This document shows, piece by piece, positions 26,396-36,020 of a stretch of DNA of 64,000 bases; position 1 is the stretch's first letter, and each line of letters starts with the position of its first letter. The stretch lies in NCBI GenBank assembly GCA_900104855.1, contig FNSS01000001.1:1240001-1304000 (forward strand), given 5' to 3'. Under the pieces are notes generated by a model. That model searched no databases, had not been told where the DNA came from, and saw nothing but the letters and a program-made list of their open reading frames with translations. Position numbers and translations under genes: made by a program. This stretch comes from Rhizobiales bacterium GAS188 (lineage in GTDB: Bacteria; Pseudomonadota; Alphaproteobacteria; Rhizobiales; Beijerinckiaceae).

Positions 26396-26638
26396 TCAGG
26401 ACGGCGAAGTCTCCGCCATCACCCCGTAGCGCCCGATGATCACGCCGCGGCCGACAATGCCGGCCTCCGGATCATTGACGCGGCGGAATGCAACTGCACC
26501 CCCCAGGACTTCGGCGAAGACCCTTCCGGCTCTTTTGGCATCGTCCTCGGACGGGAAAGCGATCTCCTTTTGAACAGCCAACCGCCCATCGAGGCCGCGA
26601 AACACCGGAATAATCCCAAATTTGCTCGACGTGTCCAT
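26396..26638 (-). CDS. Hypothetical protein, 80 residues
   Basis: The sequence is compact and protein-like: FGIIPVFRGLDGRLAVQKEI, then FPSEDDAKRAGRVFAEVLGGAVAF and GIVGRGVIIGRYG. The alternation suggests a small alpha/beta domain. No family is recognised. It converges on the lipoprotein gene and precedes marC on the same strand. The start lacks a strong ribosome site. Confidence 0.55.
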   Translation of the reverse strand: MDTSSKFGIIPVFRGLDGRLAVQKEIAFPSEDDAKRAGRVFAEVLGGAVAFRRVNDPEAGIVGRGVIIGRYGVMAETSPS

Positions 26639-26716
26639 GTTGCTCGACGCCCACGTTCACACCAGCCTCCCGGTATATAAAACGACGGTTCCGGCCGCGA
26701 GTCCAGCCGCCCAACG

Positions 26717-27388
26717 TCAGGGATGCGGAGTGAACACCGCCGAAAGGGCGTTCTGGGCCCCGACCAGGAAGATCTGCACGCCGATGCATAGGAGCAGGAA
26801 GGCCGAGAGCCGCGTCACGATGCGCGAGCGCGCCTGCCCGAGCAGGGCCACGACCCGGTCGGCCGAGGCGTAACAGAGGCCGATCGTCACCGCGACCGCC
26901 ACGGCTGCAACTGACGCTCCGGCGAAATAAGGCACGAGGTCGACCGCATCGGCCGGCCGGCTGGCGCTGAGCGCGATGGCGACCGAGATCGTGCCGGGGC
27001 CGGTGGTGAAGGGCATGGTGAGCGGAAAGAAGGCGAAATCGCCCTCGCCGCTCGCCGGAGCCGCCTGCTGCTGCTTGCGGTCCTCGTTGTATTCGGGCTC
27101 GGACAGCATCTCCCAGGCCCTGACCGCGACCACGAGCCCGCCCGCGACGCGCAACGCGCTCAAGGTCACGCCGAAGAAGCTCATGATGGTGGCGCCGGCC
27201 CAGAGCGCGCCCAGCATCACGCAGGTCGAATAGACCGCGACCCGCCAGGCGAGGGTGACGCGCTCCGCATGGTCGCGTCCGGCCGTGACCTGGCTGTAGA
27301 TGAAGGCGCCGCCCAGCGGGTTGACGATCGAGAACAGGGCCGGAAAGGCGACCAGGAAGCTGCCGACGGTGCTGTTCAGGAACCACAT
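26717..27388 (-). CDS. MarC family integral membrane protein
   Basis: 223 residues with six hydrophobic segments and the MarC/UPF0056 hallmarks: FPALFSIVNPLGGAFIY at the start, RVAGGLVVAVRAWEML in the middle, and the GPG motif PFTTGPGTISVAIAL. MarC proteins were once linked to antibiotic resistance, but their function is unsettled. A possible inner loop is rich in Glu/Gln. It stands alone between two minus-strand genes. Confidence 0.92.
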   Translation of the reverse strand: MWFLNSTVGSFLVAFPALFSIVNPLGGAFIYSQVTAGRDHAERVTLAWRVAVYSTCVMLGALWAGATIMSFFGVTLSALRVAGGLVVAVRAWEMLSEPEYNEDRKQQQAAPASGEGDFAFFPLTMPFTTGPGTISVAIALSASRPADAVDLVPYFAGASVAAVAVAVTIGLCYASADRVVALLGQARSRIVTRLSAFLLLCIGVQIFLVGAQNALSAVFTPHP

Positions 27389-27502
27389 GCTCGGTCTCGC
27401 GCGGCGGCCCGAGAAGCGGATGCCTCGGGCCGGATGCGGGCAAGCTTAGCGCGGATGATGAGTCGCGACATAGTCTGAGCGCGAGGCACTCAGGTGAGGC
27501 GA

Positions 27503-27550
27503 GGCGGTACTCAAGCAAGGAGGAGCTCAAGCAAGGCGGTACTCAAGCGA
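27503..27550. repeat. 16-bp tandem repeat, three copies, overlapping an MFS gene end
   Basis: GGCGGTACTCAAGCAA at 27503-27518, a variant at 27519-27534, and a third at 27535-27550 that includes the stop codon of the minus-strand MFS gene. Duplication here could extend or move that gene's end. Confidence 0.8.
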
Positions 27551-28772
27551 GTCCTGGCTGCCTCGCGAGGCGCGGCACCGGCGAGGTGAGGATCACCGCC
27601 GCCTGGATGGCAAAGCCGATCGTCGCCACCGCTAGGCAGGTCTCGGCTCCGTAGGCAGCCCCGATCGCCGCCGCGAGGCCGGCTCCGATCGGCCTTGCGC
27701 CCCAGGTCGCCATTAGGATCAAGGCGGAGACGCGGCCGAGCAGCGCCTCCGGCGTCACCGCCTGGCGCAAGGTGGTGGTGGAGATGACCCAGATCACAGG
27801 TCCTGCTCCGATCAGGAAGAATGAGAGGGCCGCGAGCAGGACGGTCGGCACCCAGATGGTGGCGAGCATGGCGAGCGCCGCCGCGAGACCGGCGATCGGC
27901 CCGATGGCGATCAACGTCCCGAAGGTGAGGAATTTCGCGAGGCGCGAGACCGCAAGCGCGCCGGCCACCATGCCGACTCCGTAAGCCGCAAGCGTCGCTC
28001 CGATGGCAGTCGGCGACAGGCCGAGCCTCTGCACCGCATAAGGCACATAGACGGCCTGCAGGATGACGAAGGCGGTGTTGAAGACGATTGCCGTCACCAG
28101 CACGGAGCGCAGCAGCCTGTGGCCGAGGACGAAGCTTGCGCCTTCGGACAGATCGCGCGCCGGATGGCGGGGCGGCAAGGCCGGCCGGGGCGGCTCGACA
28201 AGCCGCAGGAGCAGCAGCACGGCGAACACCGACAGGGCCGCCGCCAGCGCGAAGGCGGGCGAGGCGCCGAGCGTGCCGACGAGCGCGCCGGCCAGCGCCG
28301 GCCCCGCCGCGAAGGCGACGCTGCGGGCGAGCTCGATACGGCCATTGGCGGCCGCCAGCGCCGCACGCGGCACGAGGGCCGGCACCAGCGAGGGTGCAGC
28401 GACGCTGTAGCCGACCGTGCCGGCGGCACCGACGAAGCCGAGCAGCGCCAGCAGCGGCAAGGTGAGATATCCGGTGCCGGCGAGGATCAGGATGGCGACA
28501 AGTGAGGCGGCGCGCACGCCCTCGGCAACCGCCATGAGCCGGCGGCGGGAGGTCCGGTCGGCGAGGATGCCGGCTGGGATCGACAGGAGGAGAAAGGGCA
28601 GCGTCTGGGCCATCTGCAACAGTCCGGTCTCGCCGGCGCCGGCGCCGAGCGCGAAGACCGCGACGATGGGGGCAGCCGCAAGACCGATCTGCTCGGCCGA
28701 TTGGGCGGTGAGATTGGACCAGGCCAGCCGGTTGAAGGCGGCAGGCAGGGTCGGAACTGGCGGAGTGGACAT
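27543..28772 (-). CDS. MFS transporter, EntS-like (MFS_3)
   Basis: 409 residues, twelve hydrophobic segments. Near the N-terminus are FNRLAWSNLTAQSAEQIGLAA, GETGLLQMAQTLPFLLLSIP and AGILADRTSRRRL, the loop pattern of the enterobactin-exporter-type MFS_3 group. Substrate is unknown. The start at 28772 follows AAAGG; an ATG six codons upstream is also possible. It diverges from the quinone oxidoreductase gene. Confidence 0.88.
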   Translation of the reverse strand: MSTPPVPTLPAAFNRLAWSNLTAQSAEQIGLAAAPIVAVFALGAGAGETGLLQMAQTLPFLLLSIPAGILADRTSRRRLMAVAEGVRAASLVAILILAGTGYLTLPLLALLGFVGAAGTVGYSVAAPSLVPALVPRAALAAANGRIELARSVAFAAGPALAGALVGTLGASPAFALAAALSVFAVLLLLRLVEPPRPALPPRHPARDLSEGASFVLGHRLLRSVLVTAIVFNTAFVILQAVYVPYAVQRLGLSPTAIGATLAAYGVGMVAGALAVSRLAKFLTFGTLIAIGPIAGLAAALAMLATIWVPTVLLAALSFFLIGAGPVIWVISTTTLRQAVTPEALLGRVSALILMATWGARPIGAGLAAAIGAAYGAETCLAVATIGFAIQAAVILTSPVPRLARQPGLA

Positions 28773-28942
28773 CGTCGCTGGCCTTTGCATGAGGATAACC
28801 AGGACGAGTTAATCAGCCCACCGCCGGCGCGCGCTCCGCTTGTTGCTCTCGAATTCGCAAAGCCCCTTGGCATCGCGGCAGGGGCGCCCCCATCTAGAGG
28901 CTCCAGCGGGCTCGCGGCCGGGCCGCGATCAAGGAGACGGCA

Positions 28943-29923
28943 ATGCGCGCAGCTTTCTATTCGCAGCAGGGCCCGGCGCGCGAGGTGCTGCGGGTCGGCG
29001 AGCAGCCGACGCCTGTGCCGGGACCCGGCGAAGTGCGGGTGAAGCTGCGCGCTTCAGGCGTCAATCCCTCGGATTGGAAGGTGCGCCGCGGCGGTTTCGG
29101 CCGCGGCCTGATGGCGCCGCTGATCATCCCCCATAGCGACGGCGCAGGCGATATCGATGCGGTAGGGCCGGGTGTTGCGGATCGCACCGGCGAGCGCGTC
29201 TGGATATGGAACGGGCAATGGAAGCGTCCGCATGGCACCGCGGCCGAATATATCGTGCTGCCTGGCGCCCAGGCGGTGCGTCTCCCCGACGCTGTCGATT
29301 ATGCAGCCGGCGCCTGTCTCGGCATTCCGGCGTTGACCGCCATCCAGGCGGTGCGTCTCGCGGCGCCGGGGCCCGGCATGACGGTGCTGGTCGCCGGCGG
29401 GGCGGGCTCGGTCGGTCATTACGCCATCCAGCTCGCCAAGCTGCGCGGCGCCAAGGTGATCGCCACGATCAGCTCCGACGCCAAGGCGGCGCATGCCCGC
29501 AAGGCGGGCGCCGACGAGGTCATCAACTATCGCAGCGAGGATGTCGGCGAGCGTGTCCAGGTGCTCACGCAGGGGCGCGGGGTCGATGCCGTCATCGAGA
29601 TGGATCTCACCCGCAATGCCCGATACTACCCGGCGATCCTGCGGCCGCATGCGACGGTCGCGGTCTACGGCATGTCGGCCCCCGAGACCAACCTGCCGAG
29701 CCTCTGGCTGATGCAGAACAGCATCACCTTGCGGCTCCTCCTCGTCTACGACGTCTCCGAGATCGATCGCGCCGCGGGCATAGCCGAATTGACCAGGCTG
29801 CTCGAAGAGGGGCGGCTCGCCCATACGATCGCCCGCCGCCTGAGGCTCGAGGACATCGCCGCGGCCCATGACGCGGTCGAGCGCGGCGAGCTGATCGGCA
29901 ATGTCGTGCTCGACATCGCCTGA
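28943..29923 (+). CDS. NADPH:quinone reductase-like MDR oxidoreductase
   Basis: 326 residues. The GroES-like N-terminal domain has PGPGEVRVKLRASGVNPSDW, and the cofactor domain has VLVAGGAGSVGHYAIQLAKL (AxxGxVGxxAxQ nucleotide motif). The cysteines and histidines that bind catalytic zinc are absent, placing it in the zinc-free QOR/zeta-crystallin group. It likely reduces quinones or enones with NADPH. The start has AAGGAG. It precedes the serine hydrolase by 71 bp on the same strand. Confidence 0.9.
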   Translation: MRAAFYSQQGPAREVLRVGEQPTPVPGPGEVRVKLRASGVNPSDWKVRRGGFGRGLMAPLIIPHSDGAGDIDAVGPGVADRTGERVWIWNGQWKRPHGTAAEYIVLPGAQAVRLPDAVDYAAGACLGIPALTAIQAVRLAAPGPGMTVLVAGGAGSVGHYAIQLAKLRGAKVIATISSDAKAAHARKAGADEVINYRSEDVGERVQVLTQGRGVDAVIEMDLTRNARYYPAILRPHATVAVYGMSAPETNLPSLWLMQNSITLRLLLVYDVSEIDRAAGIAELTRLLEEGRLAHTIARRLRLEDIAAAHDAVERGELIGNVVLDIA

Positions 29924-29994
29924 AAGCGTGCAAGCCACTATACCGGCGCTCGCTCGACCCTCTCGCATCCCCGTTCCACAAAAGGAGAGCCACC

Positions 29995-31146
29995 ATGACC
30001 GTCATCGAGGCTGACGCTCTGCCGCGGCGCGTCGACGCCGCCATCTCAACGGCGCTTGCCGAGCAGCGCCTGGTCGGCGCCGTGGTGCTCGTCGCCCGCG
30101 ACGGCGAGATCGTGCATCGCGGCGTCGCCGGCTTCGCCGATCGCGAGGCGGGCCGCGCCATGCGCGAGGACAGCATCTTCCGCTTCTCGTCGCTGACGAA
30201 GCCCATCGTCTCGGCGGCCGCGATGGCCCTTCTCGAGGATGGGCGCATGCGGCTCGACGACGAGCTCAGCCGCTGGATCCCGGAGTTCCGCCCTCGCCTC
30301 GCCGACGGCAAGGAGGCGGTGATCACGGTGCGCCAGCTTCTGACGCATACGGCTGGGCTGACCTATGGCCTGTTCCAACCCTCGGACGGCCCTTATGCGC
30401 GCCACGGCGTCTCGGATGGGCTCGCCGAACCCGGCCTGTCGATGGCTGAGGAGCTTTCACGCCTTGCGCTTGCGCCCCTGAGCTACACGCCAGGGACCGA
30501 ATGGGGTTATTCGCTTGCGCTCGACGTGCTGGGCGAGGTTCTGGCGCGTGTCGCCGGCGCAACGCTGCCAGCGGTCGTCGAGCAAAAGGTCACGGGGCCG
30601 CTCGGCATGCACGATACGAGCTTTGCGGTGCGCGATACGGGGAGGCTCGCCGCCGCCTATGTGGACAGCAAGCCGCCCCGCCTCATGCACGATCCGGATG
30701 TCGTGCCCTTCGGCGAGGGGGCGGGGATCAGGTTCTCGCCCTCGCGTATCTTCGACCCGAGCTCCTTCGCTTCCGGCGGCGCCGGCCTTGCCGGCACGGC
30801 GGGAAATTTCCTCATTTTCCTCGAAACCGTAAGGCGCGGCGGCGCGCCCATCCTGAAGGCCGAGAGCGCCCGCGCCATGATGAGCAACCAGATCGACGCG
30901 CTGCGCATCACGACTGAGCTCACTCCCTCCTTCGCCTTCGGCTTCGGCGGCGCGGTGCTGATGGATCGCGAGCTCGCAGGTCTGCCGCAGGCGAACGGCA
31001 CCTGGAAATGGGGCGGCGTCTACGGCCATCACTGGTATGTGGATCCGGTGAACCGTCTGACCGTCGTCGCCCTCACCAATACGGCGATCGAAGGAATGGC
31101 GGGCGGTTTCGTCGCCGAGCTGCGGAGCGCCGTCTACGGCAATTGA
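29995..31146 (+). CDS. Serine hydrolase of the beta-lactamase / class C family
   Basis: 383 residues. The active-site SxxK is SSLTK in IFRFSSLTKPIVSAA near residue 63, and the second element Y-S lies in EWGYSLALDVLGEV. The late motif HHWYVDP plays the role of the KTG loop. No clear signal peptide is seen, so it is probably cytoplasmic. In Bacillus subtilis a beta-lactamase-like gene sits in the murQ operon, so its position beside the muropeptide island may matter, although it is on the far side of the permease genes and faces them. AAAGGAG lies before the start. Confidence 0.88.
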   Translation: MTVIEADALPRRVDAAISTALAEQRLVGAVVLVARDGEIVHRGVAGFADREAGRAMREDSIFRFSSLTKPIVSAAAMALLEDGRMRLDDELSRWIPEFRPRLADGKEAVITVRQLLTHTAGLTYGLFQPSDGPYARHGVSDGLAEPGLSMAEELSRLALAPLSYTPGTEWGYSLALDVLGEVLARVAGATLPAVVEQKVTGPLGMHDTSFAVRDTGRLAAAYVDSKPPRLMHDPDVVPFGEGAGIRFSPSRIFDPSSFASGGAGLAGTAGNFLIFLETVRRGGAPILKAESARAMMSNQIDALRITTELTPSFAFGFGGAVLMDRELAGLPQANGTWKWGGVYGHHWYVDPVNRLTVVALTNTAIEGMAGGFVAELRSAVYGN

Positions 31147-31164
31147 AAATCTGGCAAGGCGTGG

Positions 31165-31187
31165 ATGACCGGGCCAAGCCCGGTCAT
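31165..31187. terminator. Perfect hairpin between convergent genes
   Basis: ATGACCGGGC pairs exactly with GCCCGGTCAT around a 3-nt loop (CAA). It sits between the serine hydrolase stop and the end of the small membrane gene, overlapping the latter's last codons. Confidence 0.65.
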
Positions 31188-31390
31188 GACGTCGCACCGA
31201 TCATGCGCAACAGCGTCCTGGCGCTCGACCAGAGATCGGGAATGACGCGCGAGATGCCGTCGCGACGCGCCACGAGGCCGAGCGCCGTGACGAGGAGCAT
31301 CAGCGCCACGATCACGATGCGCAGATTGCGCGTGCGCGCTGCCGCGTCGAGCTTGGCTCGCTGCGGGCTCGGGCGTTCCTCGGCGCTCAT
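31184..31390 (-). CDS. Small single-pass membrane protein
   Basis: 68 residues: a basic/polar N-terminus, one hydrophobic segment (LRIVIVALMLLVTALGLVA), then a short amphipathic tail. No family recognised. It lies 36 bp downstream of the ABC permease gene on the same strand and may be the last gene of that transporter operon. Confidence 0.5.
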   Translation of the reverse strand: MSAEERPSPQRAKLDAAARTRNLRIVIVALMLLVTALGLVARRDGISRVIPDLWSSARTLLRMIGATS

Positions 31391-31426
31391 GATTGGGCGC
31401 TCATGCTTGACTCCATTGCCCCCGCA

Positions 31427-32248
31427 TCAATTGCGGTTGCGCAGCCTCGGGTCAAGCGTGTCGCGCAGCGCATCGCCCAGCAGGTTGAAGCCGAACGACA
31501 ATGTGAGGATGGCAAAACCCGCGAACACGGCGCTCCAGGGCGATAGCAGCAGGAAATTGCGCCCCTCCGACAGCATCAGCCCGAGCGAGGGGGTGGGCGG
31601 CTGCGTGCCGAGGCCGAGGAATGACAGCGAGGCCTCGACCAGGATCGCGGACGACAGGAGGAGGCTCGTCTGCACCAGGATCACGGAGGCGAGATTGGGG
31701 AGGATATGCCGGATGAGGATGCGCGGGCCGGAGGCTCCGACCGCACGCGCCGCCGCGACATATTCGGCCTCGCAGATCACCAGCGCCGGCCCGCGCAGCA
31801 GCCGCGCGAAGATCGGCGTGTAGACGATGGCGATGGCGACGGCGGCGCTCGCCGTCTGCGGGCCGAGCACCGCGATGATGCCGATCGCCAGCAGCATCAC
31901 CGGAAAGGCGAAGAGCACATCCATGAGACGCATCGTGATGCGGTCGAACCAGCTGCGGTAGAAGGCCGCCGCGATGCCGACGGCGCCGCCGATGGCGAGC
32001 GCGATCGCGACCGCCGCGACGCAGGCGGCAAGCGAGGTGCGGTAGCCGAACAGGATGCGGGCCAGGACGTCCCGGCCGAGCTGGTCGGTGCCGAGCCAAT
32101 GGGCGAGGCTTGGCCCCTTCAGCCGCGCCACGATGCTCTGCGCCAGCGGATCGTAAGGGGCGATCCATTGGGCACCGAGCGCCAGCACGATCTGCGCCGC
32201 GACGAGGACGCAGGCGAAGATCAGGAGGCGCTGGTTGAGGCGCGGCAT
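31427..32248 (-). CDS. Peptide-type ABC transporter permease (DppC-like)
   Basis: 273 residues with about six membrane segments and the BPD_transp_1 EAA loop around AEYVAAARAVGASGPRILIRH. The N-terminal stretch ending DPLAQSIVARLKGPSLAHWLGTD with GRDVLARILFGYR is the DppC/OppC signature. It pairs with the DppB-like permease, whose stop codon it overlaps by one base. Together they form the inner-membrane channel of the transporter encoded here. The likely substrate is a peptide or muropeptide, judged from the neighbouring murQ genes. Confidence 0.93.
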   Translation of the reverse strand: MPRLNQRLLIFACVLVAAQIVLALGAQWIAPYDPLAQSIVARLKGPSLAHWLGTDQLGRDVLARILFGYRTSLAACVAAVAIALAIGGAVGIAAAFYRSWFDRITMRLMDVLFAFPVMLLAIGIIAVLGPQTASAAVAIAIVYTPIFARLLRGPALVICEAEYVAAARAVGASGPRILIRHILPNLASVILVQTSLLLSSAILVEASLSFLGLGTQPPTPSLGLMLSEGRNFLLLSPWSAVFAGFAILTLSFGFNLLGDALRDTLDPRLRNRN

Positions 32249-33198
32249 CAGCGCCTCACGCGCGGGTCGATCAGGCCATAGACCAGGTCGATCGTGAAGT
32301 TGACGATGACGAAGCCGATGGTGACGACCAGGATCGTCGCCTGGATCAGCGGATAGTTGCGCTCGGTGATGGCGCCGAGGATCAGGCGCCCGAGGCCCGG
32401 AATGGCGAAGACCTGCTCGACCACGATGGCGCCGCCGAGCAGGTAGCCGGCCGTGATGCCGACGCTCGTCACATACGGGATCAGCGCATTGCGCAGCGCG
32501 TGCTTGTAGACGACGATCCGTTCAGGCGCGCCCTTGGCCCGCGCGGTGCGCACGAAATCCTGGCCGAGGCTGTCGAGCATGGCGGAGCGGACGAGGCGCG
32601 AGAGATTGGCGAGGATCGGCAAGGCGAGCGCCAGCGCCGGCATCGCCATGCGCTCGAGATTGCCGAACGGGTCTTCGCCGAACGGCACATAGCCGAGCGA
32701 GGCGAAGCCCGGCGCCAACTCCGACACCAGCAGGATGAGCACGATACCGAGCCAGAAGGACGGGATGGTGAGGCCGATGACCGTGCCGATGCGCATGGCG
32801 ACATCCGACCAGCGGCCGCGATATTGCGCCATGAGGCAGCCGAGCGGCACCGCGAGTCCTGCTCCGAAGACGAGAGCGAGGAACGTCAATTCGAGCGTCG
32901 GCCAGATATTGGCGATGATCTCCTCCGCGACCGGATGGCCGGTCCAGAGCGAGGTGCCGAGATCGCCAAGCAGGGCGGCTGCCGCCCAGCGCAGATATTG
33001 CACCACGAGCGGCTGGTCGAGGCCGATGCGCTCGCGCAATTGCGCCATGGCTTCCGGCGTCACCTCGGTATTGGCGCCGAGCATGATCGCAACCGCATCG
33101 CCCGGGATCAGGCGGATCATCAGGAAGACGATGATCGACACGCCGATCACCACCACCGCAAGATCGATGAGCCGCGCCAGGAGCAAACGCTTCAGCAT
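32248..33198 (-). CDS. Peptide-type ABC transporter permease (DppB-like)
   Basis: 316 residues, six membrane segments. The N-terminus VVVIGVSIIVFLMIRLIPGDAV and the EAA loop FVRTARAKGAPERIVVYKHALRNALIP are the DppB/OppB hallmarks. It is 172 bp downstream of the substrate-binding protein gene, with a hairpin-forming repeat in that gap, and is directly followed by the DppC-like permease. Confidence 0.93.
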   Translation of the reverse strand: MLKRLLLARLIDLAVVVIGVSIIVFLMIRLIPGDAVAIMLGANTEVTPEAMAQLRERIGLDQPLVVQYLRWAAAALLGDLGTSLWTGHPVAEEIIANIWPTLELTFLALVFGAGLAVPLGCLMAQYRGRWSDVAMRIGTVIGLTIPSFWLGIVLILLVSELAPGFASLGYVPFGEDPFGNLERMAMPALALALPILANLSRLVRSAMLDSLGQDFVRTARAKGAPERIVVYKHALRNALIPYVTSVGITAGYLLGGAIVVEQVFAIPGLGRLILGAITERNYPLIQATILVVTIGFVIVNFTIDLVYGLIDPRVRR

Positions 33199-33263
33199 GG
33201 GCGCCAGCGCCCACTGCAGGTGCTGCCCCCCTCACCCGGATTACTCGCTGTGCTCGTGTTCCG

Positions 33264-33284
33264 ACCTCTCCCGCAACGGGAGGT
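33264..33284. repeat. Hairpin in the gap between substrate-binding protein and permease genes
   Basis: ACCTCTCCCG and CGGGAGGT form a stem with a 2-base bulge and 3-base loop, inside the 172-bp gap. Such hairpins can protect or attenuate the upstream message so that binding protein exceeds permease. The surrounding bases (CTCCCGCAAC) repeat once more. Confidence 0.4.
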
Positions 33285-33370
33285 GGTTGCGAACTCCCGC
33301 AACGAGATGTGCATCCCGTAGACCCGCAAAGGGAGAGGTGTGGCCGGTCGCCTTTTGCAAAGCCACCGCC

Positions 33371-34906
33371 TCACGGGGCGAGCGTGGCATCGCGCAACGA
33401 GGCGAGCGAACGGTTGGCCATGATCTCATAGCCTTTGAGGTCGGTGCGCGCCGCGCTGAATAGAGTTCCATAGGCAATGGAGGCGACCGGCCCTTCGCAG
33501 GCGAGTTTTGCTTGCACCTCGTCATAGAGCGCCTTGCGCTTCGTCGGATCCTGGATGCGGCGCGCCTCGTCGAGCGCCTTGTCGATCGAGGCGTCCGAAT
33601 ATTTGAAGACATTGGTCGAGCCGCCGGTGCTGAAAGTGCGGTAGAAGAACTCGTCCGGGTCGGCGCCGCCGGCATTCGCCGAGGCGAACAGGTCGAAATT
33701 GCTGTTGCGCCAATCCTGCACGAACTGGCCGGTCTCCTGGTTCAGGAGCTCGACCGTGATGCCGGCCTCGGCGAGCTCGGCCTGCACCACCTGGGCAATG
33801 TCCTTGATGTCCTGGCGCGCCGCGAGCACCCGCAAGGTGAGCTTCTGGCCGACCGTGAAGCCTGCTTCCTGCAGGAGGACGCGCGCTCTCTGCACGTCGT
33901 GGCGGTAGCAGGGGAAGTCGCTCACCGGGCGCGCCCATTGCTTGAGCGCCGGCGAGAGCGGACCTGCCGGCACGCCGGCGCCGAACAGCGCCGCCTCGAT
34001 GATCGCTTGCCGGTCGAGCGCGTAATTGACGGCCTCGCGCACCTTCGGATCGTTGAAGGGCGGGCGCGAGACATTGAGCCCGATCACGGTGTTTGAGAGC
34101 TCGAGCGTCTGGGTCAGCGAGATGTTCGGCTTGCCTTTCAGCTGCAGCGCGGTCGCGGCATCGATCTGCGGCAACAGCGCATATTGCCCGCTCGTGAGCC
34201 CGACCTGGCGTGTGGAGGATTCCGGCACGATGTTGAATTTCAATCCCTCGAGCTTCGGCTTGCCGGCCTCACGATAGGCCTCGTTGCGGGCGAGCAGCAC
34301 GAAACCGTTCGGCTGCCAGGTCTCGAACCGGAAGGGACCGGTTCCGACCGGCTGCTTCTGCAACACGTCCCTGTTCGCCTCCATCTGGCGCGGCACAATG
34401 GCGATGCTGGCAAGGCCCGCGAGCAGCGGCGCCGAGGGCTCCTTGAGCTTCACCTCGACGGTCAGCGGATCGACGGCCGTGACCGTGTCGAGCGCGGCGA
34501 GCCGGCTCGCGAGCGGCGAGCCGATCTCCTTCGACTGCACGCGCCGGAAGCTCGCCGCGACATCCTCCGAGGTCATCGGCGCCCCGTTGTGGAAGGTCAC
34601 GCCGGAGCGCAGCTTGAAGCTGTAGCTCAAGCCGTCTTGCGACACGGTCCAGGATTCGGCCAGGCCAGGGACGATCTTCAGGTCCTTGTCGATCGCGGTG
34701 AGGCCCTCATAGATCGTGCCGTTGACGATGGCGGCGCTGCTGAAGGCCGTGATGATATGGGGGTCGAGCCCGGCCGGCGAGGAATCGACCGCGATCTGCA
34801 AGGGAGCCGCCGAGGCTTGACCGGAAAGGACCAGTCCGGAAAAAACCTGGCCCGAGAGGCCGGTTCCCAGCGCGACGATTGCGGCGCAAATCAGTTTCAG
34901 GCGCAT
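33371..34906 (-). CDS. Extracellular solute-binding protein family 5 (SBP_bac_5)
   Basis: 511 residues with a signal peptide ([15 protein letters not shown] core, cleavage likely after ASA near residue 36). The mature protein begins [17 protein letters not shown] and has the family-5 motifs [19 protein letters not shown] and [17 protein letters not shown]. It catches a peptide-like ligand in the periplasm for the DppB/C/D/F proteins. The start at 34906 is four codons after another ATG (34918). It shares a promoter region with the divergent ATPase genes. Confidence 0.92.
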   Translation of the reverse strand: MRLKLICAAIVALGTGLSGQVFSGLVLSGQASAAPLQIAVDSSPAGLDPHIITAFSSAAIVNGTIYEGLTAIDKDLKIVPGLAESWTVSQDGLSYSFKLRSGVTFHNGAPMTSEDVAASFRRVQSKEIGSPLASRLAALDTVTAVDPLTVEVKLKEPSAPLLAGLASIAIVPRQMEANRDVLQKQPVGTGPFRFETWQPNGFVLLARNEAYREAGKPKLEGLKFNIVPESSTRQVGLTSGQYALLPQIDAATALQLKGKPNISLTQTLELSNTVIGLNVSRPPFNDPKVREAVNYALDRQAIIEAALFGAGVPAGPLSPALKQWARPVSDFPCYRHDVQRARVLLQEAGFTVGQKLTLRVLAARQDIKDIAQVVQAELAEAGITVELLNQETGQFVQDWRNSNFDLFASANAGGADPDEFFYRTFSTGGSTNVFKYSDASIDKALDEARRIQDPTKRKALYDEVQAKLACEGPVASIAYGTLFSAARTDLKGYEIMANRSLASLRDATLAP

Positions 34907-34935
34907 GTCCGACCCCATTGAATTCACCAAGACCA

Positions 34936-34950
34936 CATGTATACCAGATG
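34936..34950 (-). promoter_or_regulatory. Candidate GntR operator upstream of the substrate-binding protein gene
   Basis: On the minus strand the sequence reads CATCTGGTATACATG. Its 9-mer ATCTGGTAT recurs 15 bases before the murQ start. HutC/GntR-type regulators bind palindromes built on TGGTATACCA, so this pair may be sites for the GntR protein encoded between murQ and murA. Confidence 0.45.
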
Positions 34951-34976
34951 CCCGGAACCGCAAATAGCGGGGAGCG

Positions 34977-35006
34977 CCTCCTTCTCCCGCTCGCGGGAGA
35001 AGGAGG
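34977..35006. repeat. Perfect 14-bp hairpin upstream of the DppD-like gene
   Basis: CCTCCTTCTCCCGC pairs with GCGGGAGAAGGAGG around a 2-nt loop, 24 bp before the ATPase start. The right arm contains GGAGAAGGAGG, which resembles a ribosome site buried in the stem. It could tune translation of the ATPase genes, or be a common intergenic palindrome. Confidence 0.7.
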
Positions 35007-35030
35007 TACGGCAACCCTATCGGAGACAGG

Positions 35031-36020
35031 ATGGCGCTGCTGCGCGTTGACGGGCTGCATATCGGCATCGGCGGCCTGAAGCTCGTCGACGGCGTGTCGT
35101 TCGAGCTCGCGGCCGGCGAGATGCTGGGCCTCGTCGGCGAATCCGGCTGCGGCAAGACGCTGACCGCGCTCTCCCTGATGCGGTTGTTGCCGCAGGCGCA
35201 AGGGCTTTCGGTCGAGGGGCGCATTTCCTTCGAAGGTCGCGACGTGCTCGCTCTGTCGCCGGAAGAGCTGCGTCGCCTGCGCGGAAACCGCATGGCGATG
35301 ATCTTCCAGGAGCCGATGACCTCGCTCAACCCGGTCTTCAGCATCGGCGATCAGGTGAGCGAGGCGATCAGCCTGCATCACCACTTGCCGCGCGCCGCGA
35401 GGCGGGCCCGCATGCTGGAGCTATTGGATCTCGTCGGCATCCCGGCGCCGTCGCGCGTCGCGGCCGGCTACCCGCATGAGATTTCGGGCGGGCAGCGCCA
35501 GCGCGTCATGATCGCCATGGCGCTCGCCTGCGAGCCGAGCCTGTTGGTCGCCGATGAGCCGACGACGGCGCTCGACGTCACCGTCCAGGCCCAGATCCTC
35601 GACCTCATCGACGGCTTGCGGCACCGGCTCGGCATGGCGGTGCTGCTGATCACCCATGATCTCGGCGTCGTCGCCGAATGCTGCGATCGAGTCGCCATCA
35701 TGTATGCGGGCCGCGTCGTGGAGAGCGGGCGGACGGCCGAGATCCTCGACCATCCGCGCCACCGTTACACTGAGGCTTTGATCCGCACCGTTCCGGCCAA
35801 TAATCCGCCGGGAACCGCCCTGCCCTCGATCCCCGGCCTCGTGCCGCCGCCTTCGCCGTCGCGCTGGCAGGGCTGCGCCTTCGCCGGACGCTGTCAGGCA
35901 TCTCTGCCGCGCTGCGCCGCCGAGTGCCCCGACCTCGAAAGCGATCGCCCGACACCCGACCGCCATGGACGCTTGCTGCGCTGCTTCAACCCGGCCGCAG
36001 AACTCTCGCTCTCGACATGA
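35031..36020 (+). CDS. Peptide ABC transporter ATPase (DppD-like)
   Basis: 329 residues. Walker A GESGCGKT near residue 37, signature SGGQRQRV near 153, Walker B LLVADEPT near 170, and the OPP C-terminal cysteine block [14 protein letters not shown] near 280. GGAGA precedes the start. It overlaps the next ATPase gene by 4 bp. With the partner ATPase it powers the DppB/C channel encoded on the opposite strand. Confidence 0.95.
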   Translation: MALLRVDGLHIGIGGLKLVDGVSFELAAGEMLGLVGESGCGKTLTALSLMRLLPQAQGLSVEGRISFEGRDVLALSPEELRRLRGNRMAMIFQEPMTSLNPVFSIGDQVSEAISLHHHLPRAARRARMLELLDLVGIPAPSRVAAGYPHEISGGQRQRVMIAMALACEPSLLVADEPTTALDVTVQAQILDLIDGLRHRLGMAVLLITHDLGVVAECCDRVAIMYAGRVVESGRTAEILDHPRHRYTEALIRTVPANNPPGTALPSIPGLVPPPSPSRWQGCAFAGRCQASLPRCAAECPDLESDRPTPDRHGRLLRCFNPAAELSLST

